From positions 1-26,889 of the forward strand of contig DBYX01000018.1 of assembly GCA_002311665.1 (NCBI GenBank): DNA of 26,889 bases, in the 5' to 3' direction. Position 1 is the stretch's first letter. Each line of letters begins with the position of its first letter. The stretch is from Lachnoclostridium sp. UBA1175 (GTDB lineage: Bacteria > Bacillota > Clostridia > Lachnospirales > Lachnospiraceae). A model generated the notes under the pieces. The model made no database searches and was not told where the DNA came from. It saw nothing but the letters and a program-made list of their open reading frames with translations. Shown one piece after another: positions 1-8,100 of the stretch. Position numbers and translations under genes: made by a program.

Positions 1-132
1 GTCCTACTTGGGGGTAGCATATCAGACGGAGAACTCCCTTTCTCAATGCTTTTTGTTTTCTCAGATATCGGCAGTGTCCGACCCGCAATATCGTCCGTGA
101 TCACGGCGGAAGTATTTTCCGAAACCGCCTTG
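1..132. other. Unassigned left edge downstream of the EcsC/SHOCT gene
   Basis: No gene can be assigned here. The stretch follows the stop codon of the EcsC-like gene and contains a perfect 12-bp palindrome (CCGTGATCACGG, 95-106). No T-tract terminator is visible. One minus-strand frame stays open from about 140 to the edge, without a convincing ribosome binding site or start. The plus-strand frame overlapping it is also open to the edge. Either could be chance or part of something outside the window. Confidence 0.3.
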
Positions 133-1326
133 TCAGATCCTCGCCAGCAGTTCCGCCTTCTTCGCGTCGAAGTCCTCCTGCGTGATGGCTCCCTTGTCGC
201 GAAGCGCCGCCAGGCGTTCGATCGTGGCAAATACCTCGTCCATCGTCATCGGCGCGGGCGCTGCCTGCTGCACGGGTGCAGCCTGCGGTGCGGGTGCGTC
301 CTGCGGTGCGGCGTCAGCCGCCTTGTTCTCCGCCGGGGCTCCGCCGATCGGAACCGCACCGGAATCCTTCTCATCGCCGCCGAAATCGATATTGATCGAC
401 GTGCCGGCCTTGTTGTCGGCGTCCTTCCCGTCCGCTTTATCCGCGGTCGCCGCAGCCTCGGGCATTGCGCCCCAGCCACCGTCGGCCGCCACTCCTGCGG
501 AAACTCCCGCCTCCGGAGCATCGTCATCCTCGAACATCGCCTCGGCCTCCGCCTTCTCGACGAGGTCCTCAAGCGCCAGATAATCCTTCATCGCCGCGCT
601 GTCGTTGTATCGGAAGCCTGCCGTGCTGAGCACCTGATACAGTTTCCGTCCCATCGGGCGCATCGCGAGAAATGTCATTCCGCCGGAGAAGAAGCCTCCG
701 ATCACCGGGATCAGTTTGGCCACACCCTTCGACGCCGTATCGGTCGTCAGGCGGAGCGTAAGCTCCTTGCTGATGCGCTTCACGATCGGATCCCAGAATT
801 CCCGGGTCGTCGCACGCTTCGGCGTACCACCGACCGCGCGCATCGCCAGATGCGAGGAGAGAAGTCGCGTCGCCGCGGAAGCCCCCTCCACACCGAACAT
901 CGCGCCGAGCGAGCAGATCAGCTGGTAGCGCACAAGCGCTCCCTCCTCACCCTCGCAGGCCCAGAAATCCTTCGCTCCGTACAGATACGCGAGTTCCTGC
1001 GCCATCCGCAGAGACATCGCGAAAAACTGCAGCGTGTCCGCCGGGATCATCGCTGCGATCGCGAGACCGCCGGGGATTCCCGCCGCGAAAGACATCGCGG
1101 AGGACTCCGAAGTTCTCCGCAGAATCAGCTTCTCCGCGATATCGTCAAGCTCGATATCGGAATAATCGCACGCGATCGGGCCTTCCTCCACGATCTGGTG
1201 CACCAGAATGCCCTCCTTGGCAAATGCCGCCTTCAGAAACTCCTCCCGGTTCACCTTGACCTTCGGGATCCGAAGCGCCTGCTCGATCAGGCTTTCCAAC
1301 GTAATCTTGTTCTTCATAGCCGCCAT
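133..1326 (-). CDS. EcsC-family protein with C-terminal SHOCT motif
   Basis: 397 aa. The N-terminal ~240 residues resemble the EcsC family: a glycine/alanine-rich amphipathic segment with IPGG at 84-87, an aromatic-rich YLYG segment near 114-117, and a second hydrophobic IPVIGG segment at 206-211. Residues ~265-358 are a low-complexity Ala/Pro/Asp linker. The last ~37 residues match a SHOCT motif (short C-terminal oligomerisation-type helix pair; key residues L372, L375, G379, I381, F386, K389). The ATG at 1326 is chosen because a GGGAGGAGG Shine-Dalgarno lies just upstream; a second ATG three codons in is less well placed. It is the last gene of a co-directional run, 46 bp after the preceding gene. 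The molecular function of EcsC proteins is poorly known. A membrane-associated, oligomeric role is inference. Confidence 0.75.
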   Translation of the reverse strand: MAAMKNKITLESLIEQALRIPKVKVNREEFLKAAFAKEGILVHQIVEEGPIACDYSDIELDDIAEKLILRRTSESSAMSFAAGIPGGLAIAAMIPADTLQFFAMSLRMAQELAYLYGAKDFWACEGEEGALVRYQLICSLGAMFGVEGASAATRLLSSHLAMRAVGGTPKRATTREFWDPIVKRISKELTLRLTTDTASKGVAKLIPVIGGFFSGGMTFLAMRPMGRKLYQVLSTAGFRYNDSAAMKDYLALEDLVEKAEAEAMFEDDDAPEAGVSAGVAADGGWGAMPEAAATADKADGKDADNKAGTSINIDFGGDEKDSGAVPIGGAPAENKAADAAPQDAPAPQAAPVQQAAPAPMTMDEVFATIERLAALRDKGAITQEDFDAKKAELLARI

Positions 1327-1372
1327 AGTAATCCTCCTCCCGTATCCGGAGAGACCCCTCTCCCCGTGTCAC

Positions 1373-3043
1373 TCAATTGTCCCGGATCTCGTTGCCCGCC
1401 GCGTCGTAGTACACGGTTCCCGTAAGGTTGCCGTTGACGTCGTACCGGTTGACGACAGACTTGAGCAGCGTCCAGGACTCCTCCTCGTAAATGTAGTCGC
1501 GCGTCTCAATGAGGTTGTCGGCACCGTCGCGCGTCTCCGTCTTCAAAATACGGTTGTCCTCGTATATGTACTGCGTGCTCCGGATGCGCTTGCCGCTGAA
1601 ATCCGTGATCTCCTCGTAGTAAATATTTCCCTGACTCAGGTCGCGCACGCGGATGTGGTCCGGGTACGTTCTCACCACGCGGTACGGCACTCCGTCGGCC
1701 GTCATCGCCTCCTCAACCCACAGAAGCTCGTTGTTCATCGTCTCCGCACGGCTGCGGCTTCTCCGGTCGCTGACCTCATACGATCGCAACAGATACCGCT
1801 GCGTATACTCGGGATCGTCGATGACGGTCCGGATATCGATCGCGCACTCCGGATCGGCTACGACATTTTCCATATACATGTGGAACTCTTTGTTCTCCCA
1901 GTGGAAACGGCGCTCTAAAACGGTGCCCTGGATCTTCTCCTTGCCCTTCTCGTCCGCCTGCAGATACCCGCAGAAAACCGAGTCCATATACAGCACACCG
2001 AATTCGTTGTCCGCGAGAATGGATGTGTGGATCTTCTCCTCCCACTCGTTCTTGGGCATCGCTGCGCCTGCCTCCGCATCCCGGATCCGGTCCGAGAGAG
2101 CGACCGACGTGTTGGTCACGCCGTACACTTCATCCGGCATCATCTCCGGCTCCCCGCGGTACAGAACGACCATATTGTCCTCATCCTCCGGGGAATTCGG
2201 ATCGCGCGCCTCGAGGAGCAGTGTCCTCTCCCCGTCGGTGCTTCGGCTGAGGTGCCACTCCAGCCGGTGCGTCCGGCGGTCGAAGCAGTACACCTGGTCG
2301 TCCGTCTCCTCGAGATACATGCCTTCCAGTCTCCCGTCCTCCGCGACGTAAAGCGTGCGGCTGTAGTCCGTGTCATCGTGTCCGTCCGTTGCGAGCAGGA
2401 ATTTGACGGTCCCGTCGCGAAGGCAGATCTCCGCGAGGATGTATCCGTTCTGCATCACGCGGACCTCATCGCTCCGCAGGAACAGCGTCAGACCGTCCGT
2501 CTCGCGCGCCACGGGAACCGAAAGCACGACGAGCTCGTCGTTCTTCTTCAGCGTAGTGCCGCTGAAATAACTGTAGTACTCCGTCGTCTCCTCGCGCACC
2601 GCCCCGAGCTGCTCGAAAAGCGTTGTGCCTGCGAAGCGGAAGCGCATCGCGGTACACACGCTCGGGATATCGTAGATCGCCTCCCAGGAGTCGTCGTCGG
2701 ACGTCACGCGGCAATCCTCAAGCCGCGTAAAATCCCTCTCCTGAAAATCGACCTCCAGAATGCCGTTGTACGTGAGCGCCGCCGAGGAACGGTCGCCGAT
2801 CACGATCTCCTGCTTGACCGTCGCCTCCACCTTGCCCGTGGAGGGCGTCGGCGTCACCGTCACCGTGACGCTCGGGGAGATGATCCTCACATAGCGGTCC
2901 AGGTCGCCCGGAAGCGCGTTGGTCGGCGTCGGAGCGGCATACTCCGTCTGCGCCGCCTGTTCCGCCCCCGTGCTGAAATACAGCACGGCAGCAAGCACGA
3001 CGACGCCGAACACGACTCCCAAAATCCAAAAGCGATCTCTCAC
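1373..3043 (-). CDS. Exported or membrane-anchored protein of unknown function
   Basis: 556 aa. I do not recognise a family. The N-terminus (MRDR, then a hydrophobic stretch at ~6-24) is an uncleaved signal anchor or signal peptide. It is followed by a Thr/Pro-rich spacer (TVTPTPSTG near 60-70) typical of exported proteins of this lineage, and then a long acidic, Tyr- and Arg-rich extracytoplasmic part. The C-terminus has short repeating YDxxGNLTGTVYYDAAGNE-like turns, weakly reminiscent of YD-type repeats. The start is GTG at 3043, supported by AAAGGAG six bases upstream; no better ATG is nearby. It begins 19 bp after the GNAT gene, so it is probably cotranscribed. A cell-surface location is inferred from the N-terminus; no catalytic motif was seen. 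Confidence 0.75.
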   Translation of the reverse strand: MRDRFWILGVVFGVVVLAAVLYFSTGAEQAAQTEYAAPTPTNALPGDLDRYVRIISPSVTVTVTPTPSTGKVEATVKQEIVIGDRSSAALTYNGILEVDFQERDFTRLEDCRVTSDDDSWEAIYDIPSVCTAMRFRFAGTTLFEQLGAVREETTEYYSYFSGTTLKKNDELVVLSVPVARETDGLTLFLRSDEVRVMQNGYILAEICLRDGTVKFLLATDGHDDTDYSRTLYVAEDGRLEGMYLEETDDQVYCFDRRTHRLEWHLSRSTDGERTLLLEARDPNSPEDEDNMVVLYRGEPEMMPDEVYGVTNTSVALSDRIRDAEAGAAMPKNEWEEKIHTSILADNEFGVLYMDSVFCGYLQADEKGKEKIQGTVLERRFHWENKEFHMYMENVVADPECAIDIRTVIDDPEYTQRYLLRSYEVSDRRSRSRAETMNNELLWVEEAMTADGVPYRVVRTYPDHIRVRDLSQGNIYYEEITDFSGKRIRSTQYIYEDNRILKTETRDGADNLIETRDYIYEEESWTLLKSVVNRYDVNGNLTGTVYYDAAGNEIRDN

Positions 3044-3062
3044 GGTTCGCTCCTTTGCCTGA

Positions 3063-3521
3063 TCATTTGTTGAACCGGGTGATATTATCCTCGTTCAGCG
3101 TAAAATCATAATAGTTCAGATCCTTGCGGAAGGTCCAGCCCGCGCCCTGCCAGAAATGGTTCCCGAGCGTGTTCGTCTTGAACGCGATCAGGTTGACCTT
3201 GTTGATATGTTCCTTCTGCAGTGCGAGCATGCAGGACACCGCCATCGTCTTGCCGATACCTCTCTTGCGGTAGCCTTCCTTCACACATACGTGGTAGAAG
3301 CATCCGCGGCGGCCGTCGTGACCGCACAGGATCGCTCCCACGATCTTACCGTTCACGAGCGCTACCACGCTCGTCGTCGGATTTCTCTTCAAAAATCGAT
3401 CCACACCCTCCCTCGAGTCATCGATCGAGCGAATTCCGAAGCCGTGGATGCTGCTCCACAGGCTGAACACCTCGTCGTAATCATCGATCGTCATAGTGCG
3501 GATCACGCACTCATCTGCCAT
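3063..3521 (-). CDS. GNAT-family N-acetyltransferase
   Basis: 152 aa, normal size for a single-domain GNAT enzyme. It would transfer an acyl group from acetyl-CoA to an amine. The acetyl-CoA pyrophosphate loop is visible as RKRGIGK (Arg/Gln-x-x-Gly-x-Gly type), preceded by the beta4 strand GCFYHVCVKEGY. The C-terminal part ends in a typical FWQGAGWTFRKDLNYYDF beta6/beta7 segment. The N-terminus (IRTMTIDDYDEVFSLW) is the usual first strand and helix. The substrate cannot be told; RimI-like protein acetylation or small-molecule acetylation are both possible. The SD is GAGG shortly before ATG 3521. A GC-rich hairpin (3538-3565) sits immediately upstream of the ribosome binding site and may modulate initiation. 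Confidence 0.87.
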   Translation of the reverse strand: MADECVIRTMTIDDYDEVFSLWSSIHGFGIRSIDDSREGVDRFLKRNPTTSVVALVNGKIVGAILCGHDGRRGCFYHVCVKEGYRKRGIGKTMAVSCMLALQKEHINKVNLIAFKTNTLGNHFWQGAGWTFRKDLNYYDFTLNEDNITRFNK

Positions 3522-3537
3522 TTATGTCCTCTTTGCC

Positions 3538-3565
3538 CCGCGCGTACGGCCGAAAGCCCGCGCGG
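3538..3565 (-). promoter_or_regulatory. GC-rich hairpin just upstream of the GNAT ribosome binding site
   Basis: Perfect 7-bp arms CCGCGCG / CGCGCGG with a partly pairing interior (GGC...GCC). It lies between the PIN/NYN gene and the GNAT gene, a few bases before the GAGG Shine-Dalgarno. There is no T-tract on either side, so it is not a classical terminator. An mRNA-stability or processing element is inference. Confidence 0.35.
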
Positions 3566-3573
3566 AATTTCAT

Positions 3574-4557
3574 TCAATCCTCGGTGATCCCGTTCTCACG
3601 TTTTACGGCCTCCGCGTCGACTTCCACAAGCTTCTTGCCGCGGTTGTACAGCTCCTGGATGTGATCCTTGTTGTCGAGCTCCTTCGCGAGATAGTTGTGG
3701 AACTCCAGTTTGGTCTTGCAAATCGCGATACCTCTGCGGAAAATCTCCTCCTCGTCCTTCGGAGGCTTGGTCGTCGTGCGTTTCACCGTCTTCGCCGCGG
3801 TTTCCTCCGCCGGCTTGCGCACGGCGCGTTTCGTCGCCTCTGCCGGAGCGGTCTGGGTATCGGCCGGCTTGCGGTTCGCCGTCTTCTTCTCCGCCGCCGC
3901 TGTCGCTGCAGTATCCTCACCGGCGCGTGCGGCCGACTGTGCGCGGCTTCCCTGCGGCCTGGACGTCTTGCCCGCCTGGCCCGTCGTGCGGCGCTCCGTC
4001 CTGCCGGCGCCGCTTCTGGAGCCCTGCTCGCCCGCGGAGCGGTTGCCCGCGCCGTTGCCTACCACGCGTCTCGTGGTCTTCTTCTGGCCCTTGCCGAGCA
4101 CCTCGTGCTGCGTCGTGTTGTCCGCGACCGGCGTGGGTGCCACGCGGTGCAGGAAGGCGAAAATGCCCGTCTTTACATCGCTGCCGCGCGCGATGACCGC
4201 GTCGACATCCGGAAGGCGCTCGATCGTGCAGCCGGTCATGCTCTTCATCTCGTTGATGGCCGGCTCATAGCCCTTATCGTTCGATACGACATAGTAGGCG
4301 TTGCCCGCCTTCTTCGCGATGTCGTATCCGAGGTGCACCATGATGATAAAATCAAGTGCGTTCTTGCCGATCTGGTCGTTCGTGATCAACTCGACGGTGG
4401 CGTCACAGTGGAACACCATATCCGCGTCGATCAGCGACATTTTCGAGCACTTCGGCCCGAGAAAAATCCTGACCAGGTCATTTTTCGTCAGATGCTGGAT
4501 CCCGCGAAGTCCCTGCTGGCTGACGTTCTCAAAATCAATGTACAATACTCGTTTCAT
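3574..4557 (-). CDS. PIN/NYN-like nuclease-fold protein with disordered basic linker
   Basis: 327 aa. Residues 1-~135 look like a PIN/NYN-type metal-dependent RNase fold. The pattern is an N-terminal beta strand with acidic residue (YIDFENV, D8, E10), a central helix with an acid (ALDFIIMVHLGY, D69), and a strand ending VVSNDKGYE (D94) followed by a small alpha/beta unit. Residues ~140-280 are strikingly low-complexity, rich in Ala, Thr, Arg, Lys and Gly (TRRVVGNGAGN, KKTANRKPADTQ, KRTTTKPPKDEE), and probably disordered and nucleic-acid binding. Residues ~283-327 form a small helical C-terminal module. The start ATG 4557 has GGAGG at good distance. It lies 46 bp downstream of yfbR in the uvrBA run, suggesting a nucleic-acid-linked role. 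The exact substrate is unknown. Confidence 0.72.
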   Translation of the reverse strand: MKRVLYIDFENVSQQGLRGIQHLTKNDLVRIFLGPKCSKMSLIDADMVFHCDATVELITNDQIGKNALDFIIMVHLGYDIAKKAGNAYYVVSNDKGYEPAINEMKSMTGCTIERLPDVDAVIARGSDVKTGIFAFLHRVAPTPVADNTTQHEVLGKGQKKTTRRVVGNGAGNRSAGEQGSRSGAGRTERRTTGQAGKTSRPQGSRAQSAARAGEDTAATAAAEKKTANRKPADTQTAPAEATKRAVRKPAEETAAKTVKRTTTKPPKDEEEIFRRGIAICKTKLEFHNYLAKELDNKDHIQELYNRGKKLVEVDAEAVKRENGITED

Positions 4558-4603
4558 TCGGTTCCTCCTGCGCTGCGGTTTGCGTCGCCCCGCGGCGCTG
4601 TAC

Positions 4604-5206
4604 TTAGTTCGGCCGGTCCGTCTCCGAGCTCAGCTCGTCGAGAGTCCGGTAGTACGCCGGGAGAAATTCCGTCATGAACAGTTCCGCCTCGGGGACCTGC
4701 AGGGCGTGGATCGAATCCGTAAGCGTCTTCTGCGCGCTCTCGAACTCGCGGTTGCCCGCCTTGCCCTCCTCGATGCACTTGATGAGGGCGGACAGTTTGT
4801 CCGCGGCCTTCACGATGCGCCACAGTTCCTCCTCGCCTTCCTCGCGGAAGAAGAGGCTGCGGTAGTCCCCGCGGATATCCTCGGGGAGCATCGCGAGAAG
4901 CGCCTCGGAGGCGTCGTCCTCGATCTCGTGAAACACATTTTGCATCTGCCGGTTGTAATACTTGATCGGCGTCGGCATATCACCCGTGATGATCTCGCCT
5001 GCGTCGTGATACAAACCGATCACGGCACAGCGATCCGCGTCAAGCTGCTTGCCCAGACGACGGTTGCCGAGTACGGCGAGGCCGTGGGCGAGCATGCTGA
5101 CCTCAAGCGAGTGCTCGCTGATGTTCTCCGACTCGGAGTTTCTCATCAGCGCCCACCGGCGGATGTATTTCATCCGCGACAGCATTGCGTAAAATGAACT
5201 GCTCAT
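4604..5206 (-). CDS. yfbR: 5'-deoxynucleotidase, YfbR-type HD hydrolase
   Basis: 200 aa, the usual length for YfbR. The family dephosphorylates deoxyribonucleoside 5'-monophosphates in the cytoplasm, using a divalent metal held by an HD site. Expected residues are all visible: R17-W18 (substrate-side pair), H32 in SEHSLEVSMLAHGLAV, H67-D68 in GLYHDAGEI, E71 and D136 in KAADKLSALIKC. These positions correspond almost one-to-one with the E. coli enzyme. Its ATG overlaps the uvrA stop codon (ATGA, 5203-5206), so the two are translationally coupled. Linking nucleotide clean-up to excision repair fits the context but is inference. It could act on a somewhat different nucleotide than YfbR of E. coli. 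Confidence 0.88.
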   Translation of the reverse strand: MSSSFYAMLSRMKYIRRWALMRNSESENISEHSLEVSMLAHGLAVLGNRRLGKQLDADRCAVIGLYHDAGEIITGDMPTPIKYYNRQMQNVFHEIEDDASEALLAMLPEDIRGDYRSLFFREEGEEELWRIVKAADKLSALIKCIEEGKAGNREFESAQKTLTDSIHALQVPEAELFMTEFLPAYYRTLDELSSETDRPN

Positions 5207-8070
5207 TGTTCTTTCTCCGGTGCACCTCCGGTCCGACGCCGAAGACAGGGCTTCAGATACTGACCGGTGTAGGATTCGGCATGTTTTGCAATCTCCTCGG
5301 GAGTACCGCTCGCGATGACGGTTCCGCCGCCGTCGCCACCCTCGGGGCCCATGTCGATGATGTAATCGGCGGTCTTGATAACATCGAGGTTGTGCTCAAT
5401 GACGACCACGGTGTTGCCACCCTCCGCCAGCATATGTAAAATGTCGATCAGCTTCTGGACATCCGCAAAATGCAGTCCCGTCGTAGGCTCATCCAGTATG
5501 TAGATGGTCTTGCCGGTGCTGCGGCGCGAAAGCTCCGTCGCCAGCTTGATCCGCTGTGCCTCGCCGCCCGAGAGCGAGGTGGACGGATGCCCGAGCTTTA
5601 AGTAGGAAAGCCCGACGGCGTCCAGTGTCTTGATCTTGTTGCCGATGGACGGGATGTTCTCGAAGAACTTCACCGCCTCCTCGACGCGCATATCGAGGAC
5701 ATCGTAGATGCTCTTGCCCTTGTACGTCGCCTCCAGCGTCTCGCGGTTGTAGCGTTTGCCGCCGCAGACCTCGCACGGCACATACACATCCGGCAGGAAA
5801 TTCATCTCGATCTTCACGATACCGTCGCCCTTGCAGGCTTCGCAGCGGCCGCCCTTGACATTGAAGCTGAACCGCCCCTTGTTGTAACCGCGCAGCTTCG
5901 CCTCCGTGGTGGACGCAAACAGGTCGCGGATCTGGTCAAACACACCGGTGTAGGTCGCGGGGTTCGAGCGCGGCGTGCGTCCGATCGGCGACTGGTCGAT
6001 GTCGATGACCTTGTCGAGCGCCTCGGTACCCTCGATCGTGTCGTGGTCACCGGGCAGGATCGTCGTGGCACGGTTCAGTTTGCGCGCCAGCGACTTGTAA
6101 AGGATCTCGTTGATCAGGGAACTCTTGCCGGAACCGGACACGCCGGTCACGCAGGTGAACACTCCGAGAGGCACCTTCACGTCAATGTTCTTGAGGTTGT
6201 GCTCTCTCGCTCCCCTGATCGTGATCCATCCCGTCGGCTCTCTCCGCTTCGCGGGTACCGGCACAAAACGCCGCCCCGCGAGGTAATCGCCGGTGATGGA
6301 TTTCGGGCAGGCCATGATGTCCTCTGCCGTGCCCTCCGCGACAACTTCGCCGCCGTGCTGCCCCGCGCCGGGTCCGATGTCGATGACCCAGTCCGCCGCG
6401 CGCATCGTGTCCTCGTCGTGCTCGACGACGATCAGCGTGTTGCCGAGGTCCCGCAGCTGCTTCAGCGAGCGAAGCAGGCGGTCGTTGTCCCTCTGGTGCA
6501 GACCGATGGAAGGCTCGTCGAGAATGTAAGCGACTCCCACCAGGCCGGAACCGATCTGTGTCGCAAGACGGATCCGCTGTGCCTCACCGCCCGAGAGCGA
6601 CGCGGTCGGTCGCGACAGCGTGAGGTAATCGAGTCCGACTTCCACCAGAAAACCGACGCGGGAACGGATTTCCCGCAGGATCAGTTTCGCGATCTGGGCC
6701 TTCTGCGGCGTCAGTTCGAGATTTTCCACAAAATCCCGAAGCGTCCGGATCGGCATATCGCAGACCTCGGCGATGTTGCGGTCACCCACGGTCACCGCCA
6801 GCGCTTCCTTGCGAAGCCGAAGCCCGCCGCACTCCTTGCAGGGACAGATGTCCATGAACGATTCGTACTCCTGCCGCATGGTCTCGGACGCGGTCTCCCG
6901 ATACCTCTGCTGCAGATTCCGGATCACGCCCTCCGCGGGAATATCGTAAAGTCCCTGCCCGCGGCGGCTCTGATAACGTACCTTCACGGTGCGCCCCGCA
7001 TCACCGTACATCAAAACTCTCCGCGCCTCCTCGGACAGCTCCTCGTAGGGGGTGTCCATCGAGAACCCGTACGCCTCCGCGAGGCCGTTTAAGTAGGCCC
7101 ACGCAAAGCTTGTTCGGTTGTCGCTCGACTGGAATCCGGGCGCGGCCAACGCCCCGCGGTTGATGGAAAGTGTCGGATCCGGAACGATCTTCCGCTCCGA
7201 GAACTCCATCGTGTAACCGAGGCCGTTGCATGCGGGACACGCGCCGAACGGATTGTTGAAGGAAAATGACCGGGGCTCGAGCTCCTCGATGCTGATCCCG
7301 CAATCCGGGCACGCAAAATTCTGAGAAAACGTGAGCGTCTCACCGTCGACGACGTCCACGACGAGCAAACCCTCGCCGAGACGCAGTGCGGTCTCCACGG
7401 AATCGGTGAGTCGGGTCTCGATTCCCTCCTTCGCCGACAGACGGTCCACGATGATCTCAATGGTATGCTTCACGTTCTTGTCCAGCTTGATCTCCTCCGA
7501 CAGGTCATAGACGCTGCCGTCGACACGGACGCGAACGTAACCGCTTCGTTTGGCTGACTCGAGCACTTTCGCGTGCTCTCCCTTCCGTCCCCTTACCATC
7601 GGCGCGAGCAGCTGATAGCGCGTGCCCGCGGGCAGCGACATCAGCGAGTCCACGATCTGGTCGACGGTCTGCCGCTTGATCTCGCGGCCGCACTTCGGAC
7701 AGTGCGGCGTGCCGACCCTCGCGTACAGAAGACGCAGATGGTCGTAAATCTCGGTGACCGTGCCCACGGTGGAGCGGGGATTCCGGTTGGTGGATTTCTG
7801 ATCGATGGAGATAGCCGGCGGAAGACCTTCGATGCTCTCCACATCGGGCTTCTCCATCTGGCCTAAGAACATGCGCGCGTACGAGGAGAGAGATTCCATA
7901 TACCGCCGCTGCCCTTCGGCGTAGATCGTGTCGAACGCGAGGGAGGATTTGCCGGAGCCGCTAAGACCCGTCAGCACGACGAATTCGTCGCGCGGGATGT
8001 TGACGCTGAGGCCCTTCAGGTTATTCTCCTTCGCGCCGCGTATGCGAATGTATTTCTTGTGATCACTCAT
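5203..8070 (-). CDS. uvrA: Excinuclease ABC subunit A (UvrA)
   Basis: 955 aa, full length. UvrA is the ATPase that recognises damaged DNA and loads UvrB in nucleotide excision repair. There are two ABC modules: Walker A GLSGSGKSS near the N-terminus and GVSGSGKSS around the middle, each with an LSGGEAQRI signature and a D-E-P Walker B (YILDEPSIGLHQRDND and YILDEPTTGLHFADV). Zinc modules are present: CPKCG / CPDCG...CPACNGLG in the first half, and CEACKGDG...CEVCGGKRY in the second. The SD is weak (AGAAAG, about 10 bases before ATG 8070). It starts 30 bp after uvrB ends, in the order uvrB-uvrA as in Bacillus. Its stop overlaps the yfbR start. No frameshift or missing motif was noticed. Confidence 0.98.
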   Translation of the reverse strand: MSDHKKYIRIRGAKENNLKGLSVNIPRDEFVVLTGLSGSGKSSLAFDTIYAEGQRRYMESLSSYARMFLGQMEKPDVESIEGLPPAISIDQKSTNRNPRSTVGTVTEIYDHLRLLYARVGTPHCPKCGREIKRQTVDQIVDSLMSLPAGTRYQLLAPMVRGRKGEHAKVLESAKRSGYVRVRVDGSVYDLSEEIKLDKNVKHTIEIIVDRLSAKEGIETRLTDSVETALRLGEGLLVVDVVDGETLTFSQNFACPDCGISIEELEPRSFSFNNPFGACPACNGLGYTMEFSERKIVPDPTLSINRGALAAPGFQSSDNRTSFAWAYLNGLAEAYGFSMDTPYEELSEEARRVLMYGDAGRTVKVRYQSRRGQGLYDIPAEGVIRNLQQRYRETASETMRQEYESFMDICPCKECGGLRLRKEALAVTVGDRNIAEVCDMPIRTLRDFVENLELTPQKAQIAKLILREIRSRVGFLVEVGLDYLTLSRPTASLSGGEAQRIRLATQIGSGLVGVAYILDEPSIGLHQRDNDRLLRSLKQLRDLGNTLIVVEHDEDTMRAADWVIDIGPGAGQHGGEVVAEGTAEDIMACPKSITGDYLAGRRFVPVPAKRREPTGWITIRGAREHNLKNIDVKVPLGVFTCVTGVSGSGKSSLINEILYKSLARKLNRATTILPGDHDTIEGTEALDKVIDIDQSPIGRTPRSNPATYTGVFDQIRDLFASTTEAKLRGYNKGRFSFNVKGGRCEACKGDGIVKIEMNFLPDVYVPCEVCGGKRYNRETLEATYKGKSIYDVLDMRVEEAVKFFENIPSIGNKIKTLDAVGLSYLKLGHPSTSLSGGEAQRIKLATELSRRSTGKTIYILDEPTTGLHFADVQKLIDILHMLAEGGNTVVVIEHNLDVIKTADYIIDMGPEGGDGGGTVIASGTPEEIAKHAESYTGQYLKPCLRRRTGGAPEKEQ

Positions 8071-8100
8071 GAAAACGGTCTTTCTAAGTCGTAAAATGTT

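Noticed and set aside
46..1425. 459-codon plus-strand ORF opposite the EcsC-like gene
   Set aside because: Arg/His-rich antisense frame with no RBS. The minus-strand protein has recognisable EcsC and SHOCT parts.
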